DNA of 64,000 nt, from contig JAUXMY010000023.1 in the NCBI GenBank assembly GCA_030683005.1, positions 115,653-179,652 of the forward strand, given 5' to 3'. Source of the stretch: Caulobacter sp. (GTDB lineage: Bacteria > Pseudomonadota > Alphaproteobacteria > Caulobacterales > Caulobacteraceae). Each line of letters starts with the position of its first letter. Within the stretch, counting starts at the first letter, position 1. Position numbers and translations under genes: made by a program. The notes beneath the pieces are model-generated. The model worked only from the letters and a program-made list of their open reading frames with translations. It had not been told where the DNA came from and did no database searches. Below, in pieces: positions 31,891 through 40,253 of this stretch.

Positions 31891-33354
31891 GTGAGCGGTG
31901 CTTTGAAACAGCTTGAGAAGAACGGGTCCGGGCCCGTCGTGGCGTGGTTCCGGCAGGATCTGCGCCTGGCGGACAACCCTGCCCTTGCGGCGGCTGCGGC
32001 TTCCGGACGCTCTATCATCCCGCTCTACGTCCTCGACGAGACTGCACCTCCGCTTGGCGGCGCAAGCCTTTGGTGGCTGAACAAGTCCCTCGCCTCGCTG
32101 GACGCTTCGCTTCGGGCGCTGGGGTCCAGGCTAATCCTGCGGCGCGGCGATCCCGTCCATCAGATCGGCGAGATCATCGCCGCGACCGGCGCCGGGGCGG
32201 TGGTCTGGAACCGCCTGTACGACAAGCATTCCGTCGCCCGCGACAGTGCGCTCAAGTCCGACCTGAACGCCGAGGGGATCGATGTGCAGTCCTTCGACGG
32301 CGGCCTGCTGGTCGAACCGTGGACCGTCAAATCCGGCTCGGGCGACCCCTACAAGGTGTTCACGCCGTTCTGGCGCGCCGCGCGCGGCGTCCTGGTTGAC
32401 CGGCCAGCGTTCGCAGCCCCCGCATCGCTGCCCACGCCGGCGTCGTGGCCCGACAGCGAGGCGCTGGCCGACTGGGGCCTGCATCCAACGCGACCAGACT
32501 GGTCAACCGGCTTCGATAAATGGACGCCCGGCGAAGGCGGCGCGCGCGCCATGCTCGACCTGTTCCTGAGCGGACCGGTGAAGGCCTACGCCGATCAGCG
32601 AAACCTGCCCGGCGTGGAGGGCACATCGCGCCTGTCCCCCCACCTGCACTTCGGCGAGATCGGCCCGCGGCAGGTCTGGCGCGCGGTGCAGGCCGCCACG
32701 CAGGCCGGTCACGCCCCCGCCGAGGAGTCCGCCAAGTTCCTGGCCGAGCTCGGCTGGCGGGAGTTCAATCACCACCTGCTGTTCCACTGGCCCGACCTGC
32801 CGACGGACAACTTCAAGCCCGAGTTCGATCACTTCATCTGGCGCGACGACCCGGCGGCGCTCAAGGCCTGGCAGACCGGCCAGACCGGCTACCCGATCGT
32901 CGACGCCGGCATGCGCGAGTTGTGGACCACCGGCTTCATGCACAACCGCGTGCGGATGATCGTCGCTTCCTTCCTGATCAAGCACCTGATGATCGACTGG
33001 CGGCTGGGCGAGGCCTGGTTCCGCGACACGCTCGTGGACGCCGACATCGCCCAGAACGCCGCCAACTGGCAGTGGGTCGCCGGATCGGGCGCCGACGCCT
33101 CGCCGTGGTTCCGGATCTTCAACCCCATCACCCAGGGCGAGAAGTTCGATCCGGACGGCGTCTACGTCCGCCGCTGGTGTCCGGAGCTGGCGAAGCTGCC
33201 CAATGACGTCATTCACCAGCCGTGGACGGCGTCCGAGGGGCGGCTGCTTGCCGCAGGGGTCAAGCTCGGCCGTAGTTACCCCCGCCCCATTGTAGACCAT
33301 GCCGCCGCCCGCACCCGGGCGCTGGACGCGTACGCCGCCGTCAAGGCCGCCTGA
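31891..33354 (+). CDS. phr: Deoxyribodipyrimidine photolyase (class I CPD type)
   Basis: This 487-residue cryptochrome/photolyase-family protein has an N-terminal antenna Rossmann domain (WFRQDLRLADNPAL). The C-terminal FAD domain includes TSRLSPHLHFGEI, WREFNHHLLFHW, NRVRMIVASFLIKHL and DADIAQNAANWQWVAGSGADASPWFRIFNP. It repairs cyclobutane pyrimidine dimers using blue light. The start is GTG at 31891; a TTG 12 bp downstream is the alternative. It heads a same-strand run with the FAD oxidoreductase, DUF1365 and Cfa-like genes. Confidence 0.95.
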   Translation: MSGALKQLEKNGSGPVVAWFRQDLRLADNPALAAAAASGRSIIPLYVLDETAPPLGGASLWWLNKSLASLDASLRALGSRLILRRGDPVHQIGEIIAATGAGAVVWNRLYDKHSVARDSALKSDLNAEGIDVQSFDGGLLVEPWTVKSGSGDPYKVFTPFWRAARGVLVDRPAFAAPASLPTPASWPDSEALADWGLHPTRPDWSTGFDKWTPGEGGARAMLDLFLSGPVKAYADQRNLPGVEGTSRLSPHLHFGEIGPRQVWRAVQAATQAGHAPAEESAKFLAELGWREFNHHLLFHWPDLPTDNFKPEFDHFIWRDDPAALKAWQTGQTGYPIVDAGMRELWTTGFMHNRVRMIVASFLIKHLMIDWRLGEAWFRDTLVDADIAQNAANWQWVAGSGADASPWFRIFNPITQGEKFDPDGVYVRRWCPELAKLPNDVIHQPWTASEGRLLAAGVKLGRSYPRPIVDHAAARTRALDAYAAVKAA

Positions 33355-33366
33355 GGAAATGCCGTC

Positions 33367-34671
33367 ATGAGAACAGCCGTCATCGGCGCCGGCGTGGCGG
33401 GACTGGGCGCAGCATGGGCCCTGAAGGACAAGCGCGAGGTCGTCCTCTACGAACAGGACGCCCGCGTGGGCGGCCATGCCAACACCGTGACCATCGACTA
33501 CGACGGCGCGTCCATCGCCGTGGACACCGGCTTCATCGTCTACAACGCCGAGAACTACCCCAACCTCTGCGGGCTGTTCGACGCCCTCGACGTGGAGACC
33601 CGCTCGACCGACATGAGCTTCGCCTGCGCCGGGGGCGGGGTGGAATGGTCGTCCAGCTTTCCGCGCGGCGTCTTCGCCCAGAAGCGCAACCTGCTGCGGC
33701 CCGACTTCCTGGGCATGCTGGCCGACATCGGCCGGTTCAACGCGCTGGCCCGCTCCGAACTGCTGCGGCCCGACATCGACGACCTGACCCTCGGCGCCTG
33801 GCTCAAGCTGCGCCGCTTCGGCAACGGCTTTCGCGACCGCTATCTGCTGCCGATGGGCGCCGCCATCTGGTCGACGACCGAGGCCGGGATCGGCGACTTC
33901 CCGGCCCGCAGCTTCCTGCGCTTCCTGTCCAACCACAGCCTGCTGCAGTTCCGTCCCTCGCTGTGGCGAACGGTAGTCGGCGGCAGCCAGAGCTACGTCG
34001 GCAAGCTCGAACAGGCCCTCGCCGGCTCGATCCGCGCCGGGGCGCCGGTGGTCTCAGTTCGCAGGCAGGCCGGGGGCGTCATCGTCCGCGACGCATCCGG
34101 ACACGAGGACCGGTTCGAGGACGTCATCCTGGCCTGCCACTCCGACCAGGCCCGCCGCCTGCTGGGCGAGGACGCCGACGGCGAGGAGGCGGCGCTGCTG
34201 GAAGCCATCCGCTACGCGCCCAACCGCGCCGTGCTGCACCGCGACCCTCGCCTGATGCCCGAGCGCCCGCAGGCCTGGGGAAGCTGGAACTACATCGACA
34301 ATTCCGGCGGAAAAACCGCTCCTTACGTCACCTACTGGATGAACAATCTGCAGGGCATCGACGCCGCCCGGCCGCTGTTCGTCAGCCTCAACGGCCCCGA
34401 GCCCGACCCCGCCCTGACCTTCGGCGCCTACGATTACGAGCATCCGCAGTTCGACACCGCCGCCCTCGCCGCCCAGCGCCGGTTCGGCCGGGTGCAGGGC
34501 CGGGGCGGCGTCTGGTACGCCGGGGCCTGGCTCGGCTACGGCTTCCACGAGGACGGGATCACTTCCGGCGTGAAGGCGGCGCTGGCTCTGGGGGGACAGG
34601 TCCCCTGGGACTTCGTGGACCACCGGGTCGCCGCCTTCGAGGCCCCGGCGCCGATGCGCGTGGCGGCATGA
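33367..34671 (+). CDS. FAD-dependent amine-oxidase-like protein of the light/photo-oxidative cluster
   Basis: This 434-residue flavoprotein has an N-terminal dinucleotide-binding fold (VIGAGVAGLGAAWAL), then YEQDARVGGHANTV and an NAD(P)-binding-8-like domain. Close relatives are annotated cyclopropane-fatty-acid-associated or UfaO-like oxidoreductases. It lies 12 bp after phr and overlaps the DUF1365 gene by 4 bp. This three-gene order with Cfa is known from LitR- and RpoE/ChrR-controlled photo-oxidative regulons. A role in modifying unsaturated acyl chains is inferred. Confidence 0.85.
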   Translation: MRTAVIGAGVAGLGAAWALKDKREVVLYEQDARVGGHANTVTIDYDGASIAVDTGFIVYNAENYPNLCGLFDALDVETRSTDMSFACAGGGVEWSSSFPRGVFAQKRNLLRPDFLGMLADIGRFNALARSELLRPDIDDLTLGAWLKLRRFGNGFRDRYLLPMGAAIWSTTEAGIGDFPARSFLRFLSNHSLLQFRPSLWRTVVGGSQSYVGKLEQALAGSIRAGAPVVSVRRQAGGVIVRDASGHEDRFEDVILACHSDQARRLLGEDADGEEAALLEAIRYAPNRAVLHRDPRLMPERPQAWGSWNYIDNSGGKTAPYVTYWMNNLQGIDAARPLFVSLNGPEPDPALTFGAYDYEHPQFDTAALAAQRRFGRVQGRGGVWYAGAWLGYGFHEDGITSGVKAALALGGQVPWDFVDHRVAAFEAPAPMRVAA

Positions 34672-35552
34672 CCGCCTGGCTGTACGAGAGCGAGACCGCC
34701 CACCGCCGCACCGGCGCGGTGACGCACGGCTTTCGCTACCGCCTGTTCCAGATCCTGCTCGACGTCGACCGCATCGACGAGGACCTGCGCGGCCTGCGGA
34801 TGATCCGGCGCGGCCGCCTCGGGCTGTTCAGCTATCACGACCGTGACCACGGCTGGCGCGACGACCGCCCGCTGCGCGGCTGGGTGCTGGAGCGGCTGGC
34901 GGAGGCGGACGTGGCCGCCACGGCGCACCGCATCCGCCTGCTGGCCATGCCCCGGGTGCTGGGCTTTGTCTTCAACCCGATCTCGCTGTTTTACGTCGAG
35001 GACGCGGCCGGCGGGCTGGAGGCGGTGATTTACGAGGTCAACTCCACCTTCGGCCAGACTCACGCCTATGTCGCCCCGGCCAGCGGTCGCGGCTTCCAGC
35101 GCCAGACCGCCAACAAGCGCCTGTTCGTTTCGCCCTTCTACGGCGTGGACGGAGCGTATCGATTTGATGTGAGCCCGCCCGGCGGGACGCTGGATCTGGC
35201 GATCGTCAAGACTGACGCAGAGGGCCGGCCGGAGTTCACGGCAACGCTCAACGGACGGCGAAAGCCGCTCACAGACGGCCGCATGCTCCGGCTTTTTCTC
35301 GGCTTTCCGCTGATGACCCTTCAGGTCGTCGTCGGCATCCACTGGCAGGCGTTTCGCCTTTTCGTGAAGGGCGCCCGCCTTGTCCCCCGCCCGGCGGGCC
35401 CCGACATCGGAACCAGCGCCGCGGCGCTGGATGCTCGCCACGGGCGAAAAAACGATGTTAGCTTGGCCGCCACGGAAGGGAGCGCCGATGACGATCACCG
35501 ACCTGACCCCCGCCTCCAGCGGTCCCGGCTGGGACATACCGGCGTTGCGTAG
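34668..35552 (+). CDS. DUF1365 family protein
   Basis: This 294-residue DUF1365 protein has TAWLYESETAHRRTGAVTHGFRYRLF at the start, VLGFVFNPISLFYVED, and ANKRLFVSPFYGVDGAYRF. The family occurs almost always between an FAD oxidoreductase and a Cfa-type methyltransferase, and its activity is unknown. The start is coupled (ATGA) to the preceding gene. The last ~30 residues look non-conserved and charged, and their coding overlaps the cfa start by 65 bp in another frame. Confidence 0.9.
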   Translation: MTAWLYESETAHRRTGAVTHGFRYRLFQILLDVDRIDEDLRGLRMIRRGRLGLFSYHDRDHGWRDDRPLRGWVLERLAEADVAATAHRIRLLAMPRVLGFVFNPISLFYVEDAAGGLEAVIYEVNSTFGQTHAYVAPASGRGFQRQTANKRLFVSPFYGVDGAYRFDVSPPGGTLDLAIVKTDAEGRPEFTATLNGRRKPLTDGRMLRLFLGFPLMTLQVVVGIHWQAFRLFVKGARLVPRPAGPDIGTSAAALDARHGRKNDVSLAATEGSADDDHRPDPRLQRSRLGHTGVA

Positions 35553-36729
35553 CGCGCCGCCGGTCTTTCGCACCGTTGTCCGGATCTGCGCGGAAAACTG
35601 GCGCTATGGCTCCATCGTCTGGGTGCTGCCCAGCGGCGAAGCGGTGCGCTGCAACGGGACCGAGCCGGGGCCCGACATCCGGGTCCAGGTCAAGGACTAC
35701 CGCTTTCTGCGCCGGTGCCTGACGGCCGGCGCCATCGGCTTCGCCGAGGGCTATATGGCCGACGAGTGGGACACGCCGGATCTGGCGCACCTGCTGACCG
35801 GGTTCGCCATGAACTTCGACAGGCTCAACGTACTGGTCGAGGGCAACCCGATCGTGCGGGCGGTCAATTTCGTGATGCACATGCTGCACCGGAACGACCG
35901 CGAGGGCAGCCGCAAGAACATCCACGCCCACTACGACCTGGGAAACCACTTCTATTCCAAGTGGCTGGACCGGACGATGACCTACAGCGCGGCGGTCTAC
36001 GAGCGGCCCGGCCAACCGCTGGACCAGGCCCAGCAGCAGAAGTACGCGGCGCTGGCCCGCTCCATGGGGCTGCAGCCCGGCCAGAGCGTGCTTGAGATCG
36101 GCTGCGGCTGGGGCGGCTTCGCCGAGTTCGCGGCGAAGGAAGTGGGCGCGAAGGTCACCGGGATCACCATCAGCCAGGAACAGTACGACTTTGCGCGGAA
36201 ACGCCTTTTCGAACAGGGCCTTGCCGAGAAGACCGATATCCGGCTGATCGACTACCGCGACGTCGAGGGCCAGTTCGACCGCGTCGCTTCCATCGAGATG
36301 TTCGAGGCGGTCGGCGAACAATACTGGCCGACCTATTTCAACAAGATCCACGACGTCCTGTCGCCCGGCGGCCGGGCCGGGCTGCAGATCATCACCATCC
36401 GCGACGAGCTGTTCGGCGTCTATCGCCGGCGGGCCGACTTCATCCAGAAGTACATCTTCCCGGGCGGCATGCTGCCCAGCGAGACGCGTCTCAGGCAGGA
36501 AACCGACAAGGCGGGACTGGCCTGGCAATCGGTCATGCGCTTTGGCCAGGACTACGCCGACACCCTGTCCGAATGGATGGTCCGCTTCGACGCCGCCTGG
36601 GACGACATCCGCAAACAGGGCTTCGACGAGCGCTTCCGCCGCATGTGGCGATTCTACCTGGCCTACTGCGAGGCGGGTTTCCGCACCGAGCGGACGGACG
36701 TGATCCAGTTGAGTGTGGGGAAGGCGTGA
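35488..36729 (+). CDS. cfa: Cyclopropane-fatty-acyl-phospholipid synthase family methyltransferase
   Basis: This 413-residue SAM-dependent methyltransferase has the Cfa N-terminal domain, the NIHAHYDLGNHFYSKWLD motif, SAM-binding VLEIGCGWGGFAEFAA, and RVASIEMFEAVGEQYWP. It adds a methylene (or, in UfaM-like relatives, a methyl) group to unsaturated phospholipid acyl chains in the membrane. The ATG at 35488 follows GGAAGGGAG inside the DUF1365 frame. It abuts the convergent (6-4) photolyase gene with no spacer (36729/36730). Confidence 0.92.
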   Translation: MTITDLTPASSGPGWDIPALRSAPPVFRTVVRICAENWRYGSIVWVLPSGEAVRCNGTEPGPDIRVQVKDYRFLRRCLTAGAIGFAEGYMADEWDTPDLAHLLTGFAMNFDRLNVLVEGNPIVRAVNFVMHMLHRNDREGSRKNIHAHYDLGNHFYSKWLDRTMTYSAAVYERPGQPLDQAQQQKYAALARSMGLQPGQSVLEIGCGWGGFAEFAAKEVGAKVTGITISQEQYDFARKRLFEQGLAEKTDIRLIDYRDVEGQFDRVASIEMFEAVGEQYWPTYFNKIHDVLSPGGRAGLQIITIRDELFGVYRRRADFIQKYIFPGGMLPSETRLRQETDKAGLAWQSVMRFGQDYADTLSEWMVRFDAAWDDIRKQGFDERFRRMWRFYLAYCEAGFRTERTDVIQLSVGKA

Positions 36730-38283
36730 TCAGTCGGCGACGGTGACCGCTCCCATCCGCACCCGCACAGAGTCTGCCGACGCCGTGATCGCCGCGCGCT
36801 CGGCCTCGCCGAACCGCGCCAGGTTGCGGTAGGGCATGGCCATCCGCGCCTTGCCGCCGAGGCGCTTCTCGTTGCGGATCAGGAAGTCCCAGTAGAGGGC
36901 GTTGAACGGGCAGGCGCCCTCCCCCGTCCGCGCCGCCGGATCGTAGCGGCAGCCGCCGCAGTGGTCGCTCATCCGCTTGATGTAGGCCCCGCTGGCCGCA
37001 TACGGCTTTGACCCGACAATGCCGCCGTCGGCGAAGGTGGCCATGCCCCGCGCGTTGGGCATCTCGACCCACTCGTAGGCGTCGGCGAAGACGGTCATGT
37101 ACCAGTCGTCGACCGCGTCCGGATGCACGCCCAGCAGCATCATCAGGTTGCCGGTGACCATCAGCCGCTGGATGTGATGGGCGTAGGCGTGATCGCGGGC
37201 GGCGATCACCGTCTCGCGCACGCAGACCATGTCGGTCTCGCCGCTCCAGAACAGCCAGGGCAGCGCCCGGTCGGCCTCCAGGGCGTTGCGGCGCCCATAC
37301 TCGGGCATCTTCAGCCAGTAGACGCCGCGCACGAACTCCCGCCAGCCGACGATCTGGCGGATGAAGCCTTCGACCGCGTTCAACGGCGCCCGGCCGGCCC
37401 GCCACTCCGCCTCCGCGCGCTGGCAGACCGCCAGCGGATCGAGCAGGCCGAGGTTGATCGAGGTCGAGACCAGACTGTGCCACAGGAACGGCTCGCCGGT
37501 GGCCATGGCGTCCTGCCAGTCGCCGAACAGCGGCAGGGCCCCGCGCAGGAAGTGCTCCAGCGCCGTCTGCGCCTGCGCCGCAGTCGTTGGCCAGCCGAAC
37601 GCGTCCAGCGCGCCGAAGTGATCGGGGAACAGCCGCGCGACGTCGGCGATGGCCTCCTGCGCCACGGCGTCCGGCGCGAATCGCCGCCGGCGCGGGACGC
37701 CCATCCCCGCCGGTAGGCGCTTGCGGTTCTCGGCGTCGAAGTTCCAGCGCCCGCCCGCCGGCTGGTCGCCGTCCATCAGCAGGCCGGTGCGGCGGCGCAT
37801 CTCGCGATAGAACCACTCCATGCGCAGTTCGCGCCGGTCCCGGGCCCAGACCTCGAACCCGGCATGGCTGCACAGGAAGCGGTCGTCGCCGCGAATCTCG
37901 ACCGGAACCGCACACTGCGCAGCGAAGGCCTGCAGCGCGGTCTGCAGGCACCATTCGCCGCATTCGGTCAGGATCACGCGCCCGAACGGCCCTGCCCCGC
38001 CCAATGCCCGCTCCAGCTCGCCGGTGATCGAGCCCGTCGAGGCCGGATCGTCGATGCGCACATAGCGTACCCGCAGACCGCGTGATTGAAGGTCCGCCGC
38101 GAACGACCGCATCGCCGCGAACGTCAGCGCGATCTTCTGCTTGTGGTGGCGGACATACGTCGCCTCCTCCCGCACCTCGGCCAGCAGGATCAGGTCGGCG
38201 GGCGTTGCGTCGGCCAAAGAGGCGAGGCCGGGCGACAACTGATCCCCAAGAACGAGGCGAAGGGTCGGGGCAGACTGGGACAC
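36730..38283 (-). CDS. phrB: Iron-sulfur bacterial cryptochrome/(6-4) photolyase
   Basis: This 517-residue protein of the FeS-BCP/CryPro group (Agrobacterium PhrB type) has an N-terminal RLVLGDQLSP domain, EWFYREMRRRTGLLMDGDQPAGGRWNFDAENRK, and C-terminal cysteines in MVCVRE, HCGGCRYD and EGACPFN. These correspond to the four [4Fe-4S] ligands. Such enzymes repair (6-4) photoproducts and some act as light sensors. It is unrelated in subfamily to the phr product upstream, so the locus covers both main UV lesions. Confidence 0.94.
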   Translation of the reverse strand: MSQSAPTLRLVLGDQLSPGLASLADATPADLILLAEVREEATYVRHHKQKIALTFAAMRSFAADLQSRGLRVRYVRIDDPASTGSITGELERALGGAGPFGRVILTECGEWCLQTALQAFAAQCAVPVEIRGDDRFLCSHAGFEVWARDRRELRMEWFYREMRRRTGLLMDGDQPAGGRWNFDAENRKRLPAGMGVPRRRRFAPDAVAQEAIADVARLFPDHFGALDAFGWPTTAAQAQTALEHFLRGALPLFGDWQDAMATGEPFLWHSLVSTSINLGLLDPLAVCQRAEAEWRAGRAPLNAVEGFIRQIVGWREFVRGVYWLKMPEYGRRNALEADRALPWLFWSGETDMVCVRETVIAARDHAYAHHIQRLMVTGNLMMLLGVHPDAVDDWYMTVFADAYEWVEMPNARGMATFADGGIVGSKPYAASGAYIKRMSDHCGGCRYDPAARTGEGACPFNALYWDFLIRNEKRLGGKARMAMPYRNLARFGEAERAAITASADSVRVRMGAVTVAD

Positions 38284-38380
38284 ACAGGCGCTTTCAGATA
38301 TTCTGGGGTTGCGATCCGGGTACGGCTCACGATGTTGACCGGATCAACACAGCCCGGCCTACGGGCGTCCGGATGTCTCC

Positions 38381-39388
38381 ATGTCTTACGCCGCCTCCGT
38401 TCTCGACCTGATCGGGAACACCCCCCTGATCCGCCTCAAGGCCGCCAGCGAGGCGACCGGCTGCGAGATTCTGGGCAAGGCCGAGTTCCTCAATCCCGGC
38501 CAGTCGGTCAAGGACCGCGCCGCCCTGTGGATCATCCGCGACGCGGAAGCCCGGGGCCTGCTGCGGCCCGGCGGGCGAATCGTCGAGGGTACGGCGGGCA
38601 ACACCGGCATCGGCCTGGCCATGGTCGCCTCGGCGCTGGGTTACCGGACCACCATCGTCATTCCGCGCACCCAGAGCCAGGAGAAGAAGGACGCCATCCG
38701 GCTGGCCGGCGCCGAGCTGGTCGAGGTGGACGCCGTCCCCTACGCCAACCCCGACAACTATGTGCGCTACTCCGGCCGGCTGGCCGAGGAGCTGGCGAAG
38801 ACCGACCCGAACGGCGCCATCTGGGCCAACCAGTTCGATAATGTCGCCAACCGCCGGGCGCACGAGGAGACCACAGGCCCGGAGATCTGGGACCAGACCG
38901 GCGGCAAGGTCGACGGCTTCGTCTGCGCGGTCGGGTCGGGCGGCACCCTGGCCGGCGTGGCGGCGGCGCTGCGGGCCCGCAAGCCCGGCGTGAAGATCGG
39001 CCTCGCCGACCCCTACGGCGCGGCGCTCTATCACTACTACGCCCACGGCGAGCTGAGGGCCGAGGGCTCCTCGATCAGCGAAGGCATCGGTCAGGGCCGG
39101 ATCACCGCCAACCTCGAGGGCCTGGTCGTCGACCATCCGTTCCGGGTCTCCGATGAGGAGATGCTCGAAACCGTTTTCGCCCTGGCGGAGCACGAGGGGC
39201 TGGTCATGGGCGGCTCGTCAGGGATCAATATCGCCGGGGCGGTGAAGCTGGCGCGCGAAATGGGGCCGGGCCATACCATCGTGACCATTTTGTGCGACTA
39301 CGGTTCGCGCTATCAGTCGAAACTCTTCAATCCGGCGTTCCTGAAGGAGCGCGGCCTGCCCGTACCCGGGTGGCTCAAAGGGGAATAA
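38381..39388 (+). CDS. cysK: Cysteine synthase A (O-acetylserine sulfhydrylase)
   Basis: This 335-residue PLP enzyme of fold type II has LIGNTPLIRLK, the PLP lysine in NPGQSVKDRAAL, the phosphate-binding EGTAGNTGIGLA and the GSGGTLAGVA loop. The KLFNPAFLKERGLP tail marks an A-type long form. It joins O-acetylserine and sulfide to make cysteine. It is the first gene of cysK-sseA-metC, with the stop overlapping the next start (TAATG). The upstream 97 bp contains a GTTGA-CCGGA-TCAAC palindrome at 38334. Confidence 0.93.
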   Translation: MSYAASVLDLIGNTPLIRLKAASEATGCEILGKAEFLNPGQSVKDRAALWIIRDAEARGLLRPGGRIVEGTAGNTGIGLAMVASALGYRTTIVIPRTQSQEKKDAIRLAGAELVEVDAVPYANPDNYVRYSGRLAEELAKTDPNGAIWANQFDNVANRRAHEETTGPEIWDQTGGKVDGFVCAVGSGGTLAGVAAALRARKPGVKIGLADPYGAALYHYYAHGELRAEGSSISEGIGQGRITANLEGLVVDHPFRVSDEEMLETVFALAEHEGLVMGGSSGINIAGAVKLAREMGPGHTIVTILCDYGSRYQSKLFNPAFLKERGLPVPGWLKGE

Positions 39389-40239
39389 TGCGCATGGCCG
39401 ATCCGCTCGTCTCAACCGCCTGGCTGGCCGACCACCTTGGCGCCCCGGACGTACGGCTGATCGACGCCAGCTGGTACTTCCCGCAAGAGGCCAAGAACCC
39501 GCTGGAGCAGTTCAAACTGGCCCACATCCCGGGCGCGGTGTTCTTCGACATAGACGAGATCGCCGACGACTCCGGCAACCTGCCGCACATGCTGCCCAGT
39601 CCGGTGAAGTTCGCCTCGCGGGTCCGCAAGCTGGGCCTGGGCGACGGTTCGCGGATGGTGGTCTACGATCAGCTGGGCCTGCGCTCCGCCGCCCGCGTCT
39701 GGTGGACCTTTCGCGCCATGGGTCACGAGGACGTCGTCGTGCTCGACGGCGGCCTGCCCAAGTGGATCGCCGAGGGCCGCCCGATCGCCGACGGTCCGCC
39801 GCAGCCGCGCGAGCGTCACTTCACCGTCCGCTACAGCAACGACCTGGTCCGCGATATCAACCAGGTGAAACGCGCCCTGGCCTCGGGCAAGGAGCAGCTG
39901 GTCGACGCCCGGCCCGCCGGCCGCTTCACCGGCGAGGCGCCCGAGCCGCGCGAGGGCCTGCGCGGCGGTCACATGCCCGGCGCCTTCAACGTGCCGGCCT
40001 CGGAGATCCTGTCGCCGGACGGAACGGTGAAGAGCGCCGAGCAACTCAAGGCAATCTTTGAGAAAGCCGGCGTGGACCTCGCGCGCCCGATCATCACCAC
40101 CTGCGGCTCGGGGATCACCGCAGCCATGCTGTCTCTGGCCCTGGCCCGCGTCGGCAAGGATCGGGTTCCGGTCTATGACGGCTCCTGGACCGAATGGGGC
40201 GGCCGCCAGGACACCGACGTGGTTACGGGGGCGGCCTGA
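39388..40239 (+). CDS. sseA: 3-mercaptopyruvate sulfurtransferase
   Basis: This 283-residue two-rhodanese-domain enzyme has a C-terminal catalytic loop TTCGSGITAA, matching the CGSGVTA-type signature of mercaptopyruvate sulfurtransferases rather than thiosulfate rhodaneses. It moves sulfur from 3-mercaptopyruvate to thiols or cyanide in the cytoplasm. The ATG at 39388 overlaps the cysK stop; another ATG lies two codons downstream. Context places it in cysteine and sulfur metabolism. Confidence 0.93.
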   Translation: MRMADPLVSTAWLADHLGAPDVRLIDASWYFPQEAKNPLEQFKLAHIPGAVFFDIDEIADDSGNLPHMLPSPVKFASRVRKLGLGDGSRMVVYDQLGLRSAARVWWTFRAMGHEDVVVLDGGLPKWIAEGRPIADGPPQPRERHFTVRYSNDLVRDINQVKRALASGKEQLVDARPAGRFTGEAPEPREGLRGGHMPGAFNVPASEILSPDGTVKSAEQLKAIFEKAGVDLARPIITTCGSGITAAMLSLALARVGKDRVPVYDGSWTEWGGRQDTDVVTGAA

Positions 40240-40253
40240 TCGCCGCACAGGCC

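Noticed and set aside
38284..38380. Possible SAM or cysteine-related riboswitch before cysK
   Set aside because: No SAM-II-like pseudoknot pattern is visible in the 97-bp leader; only a short palindrome.
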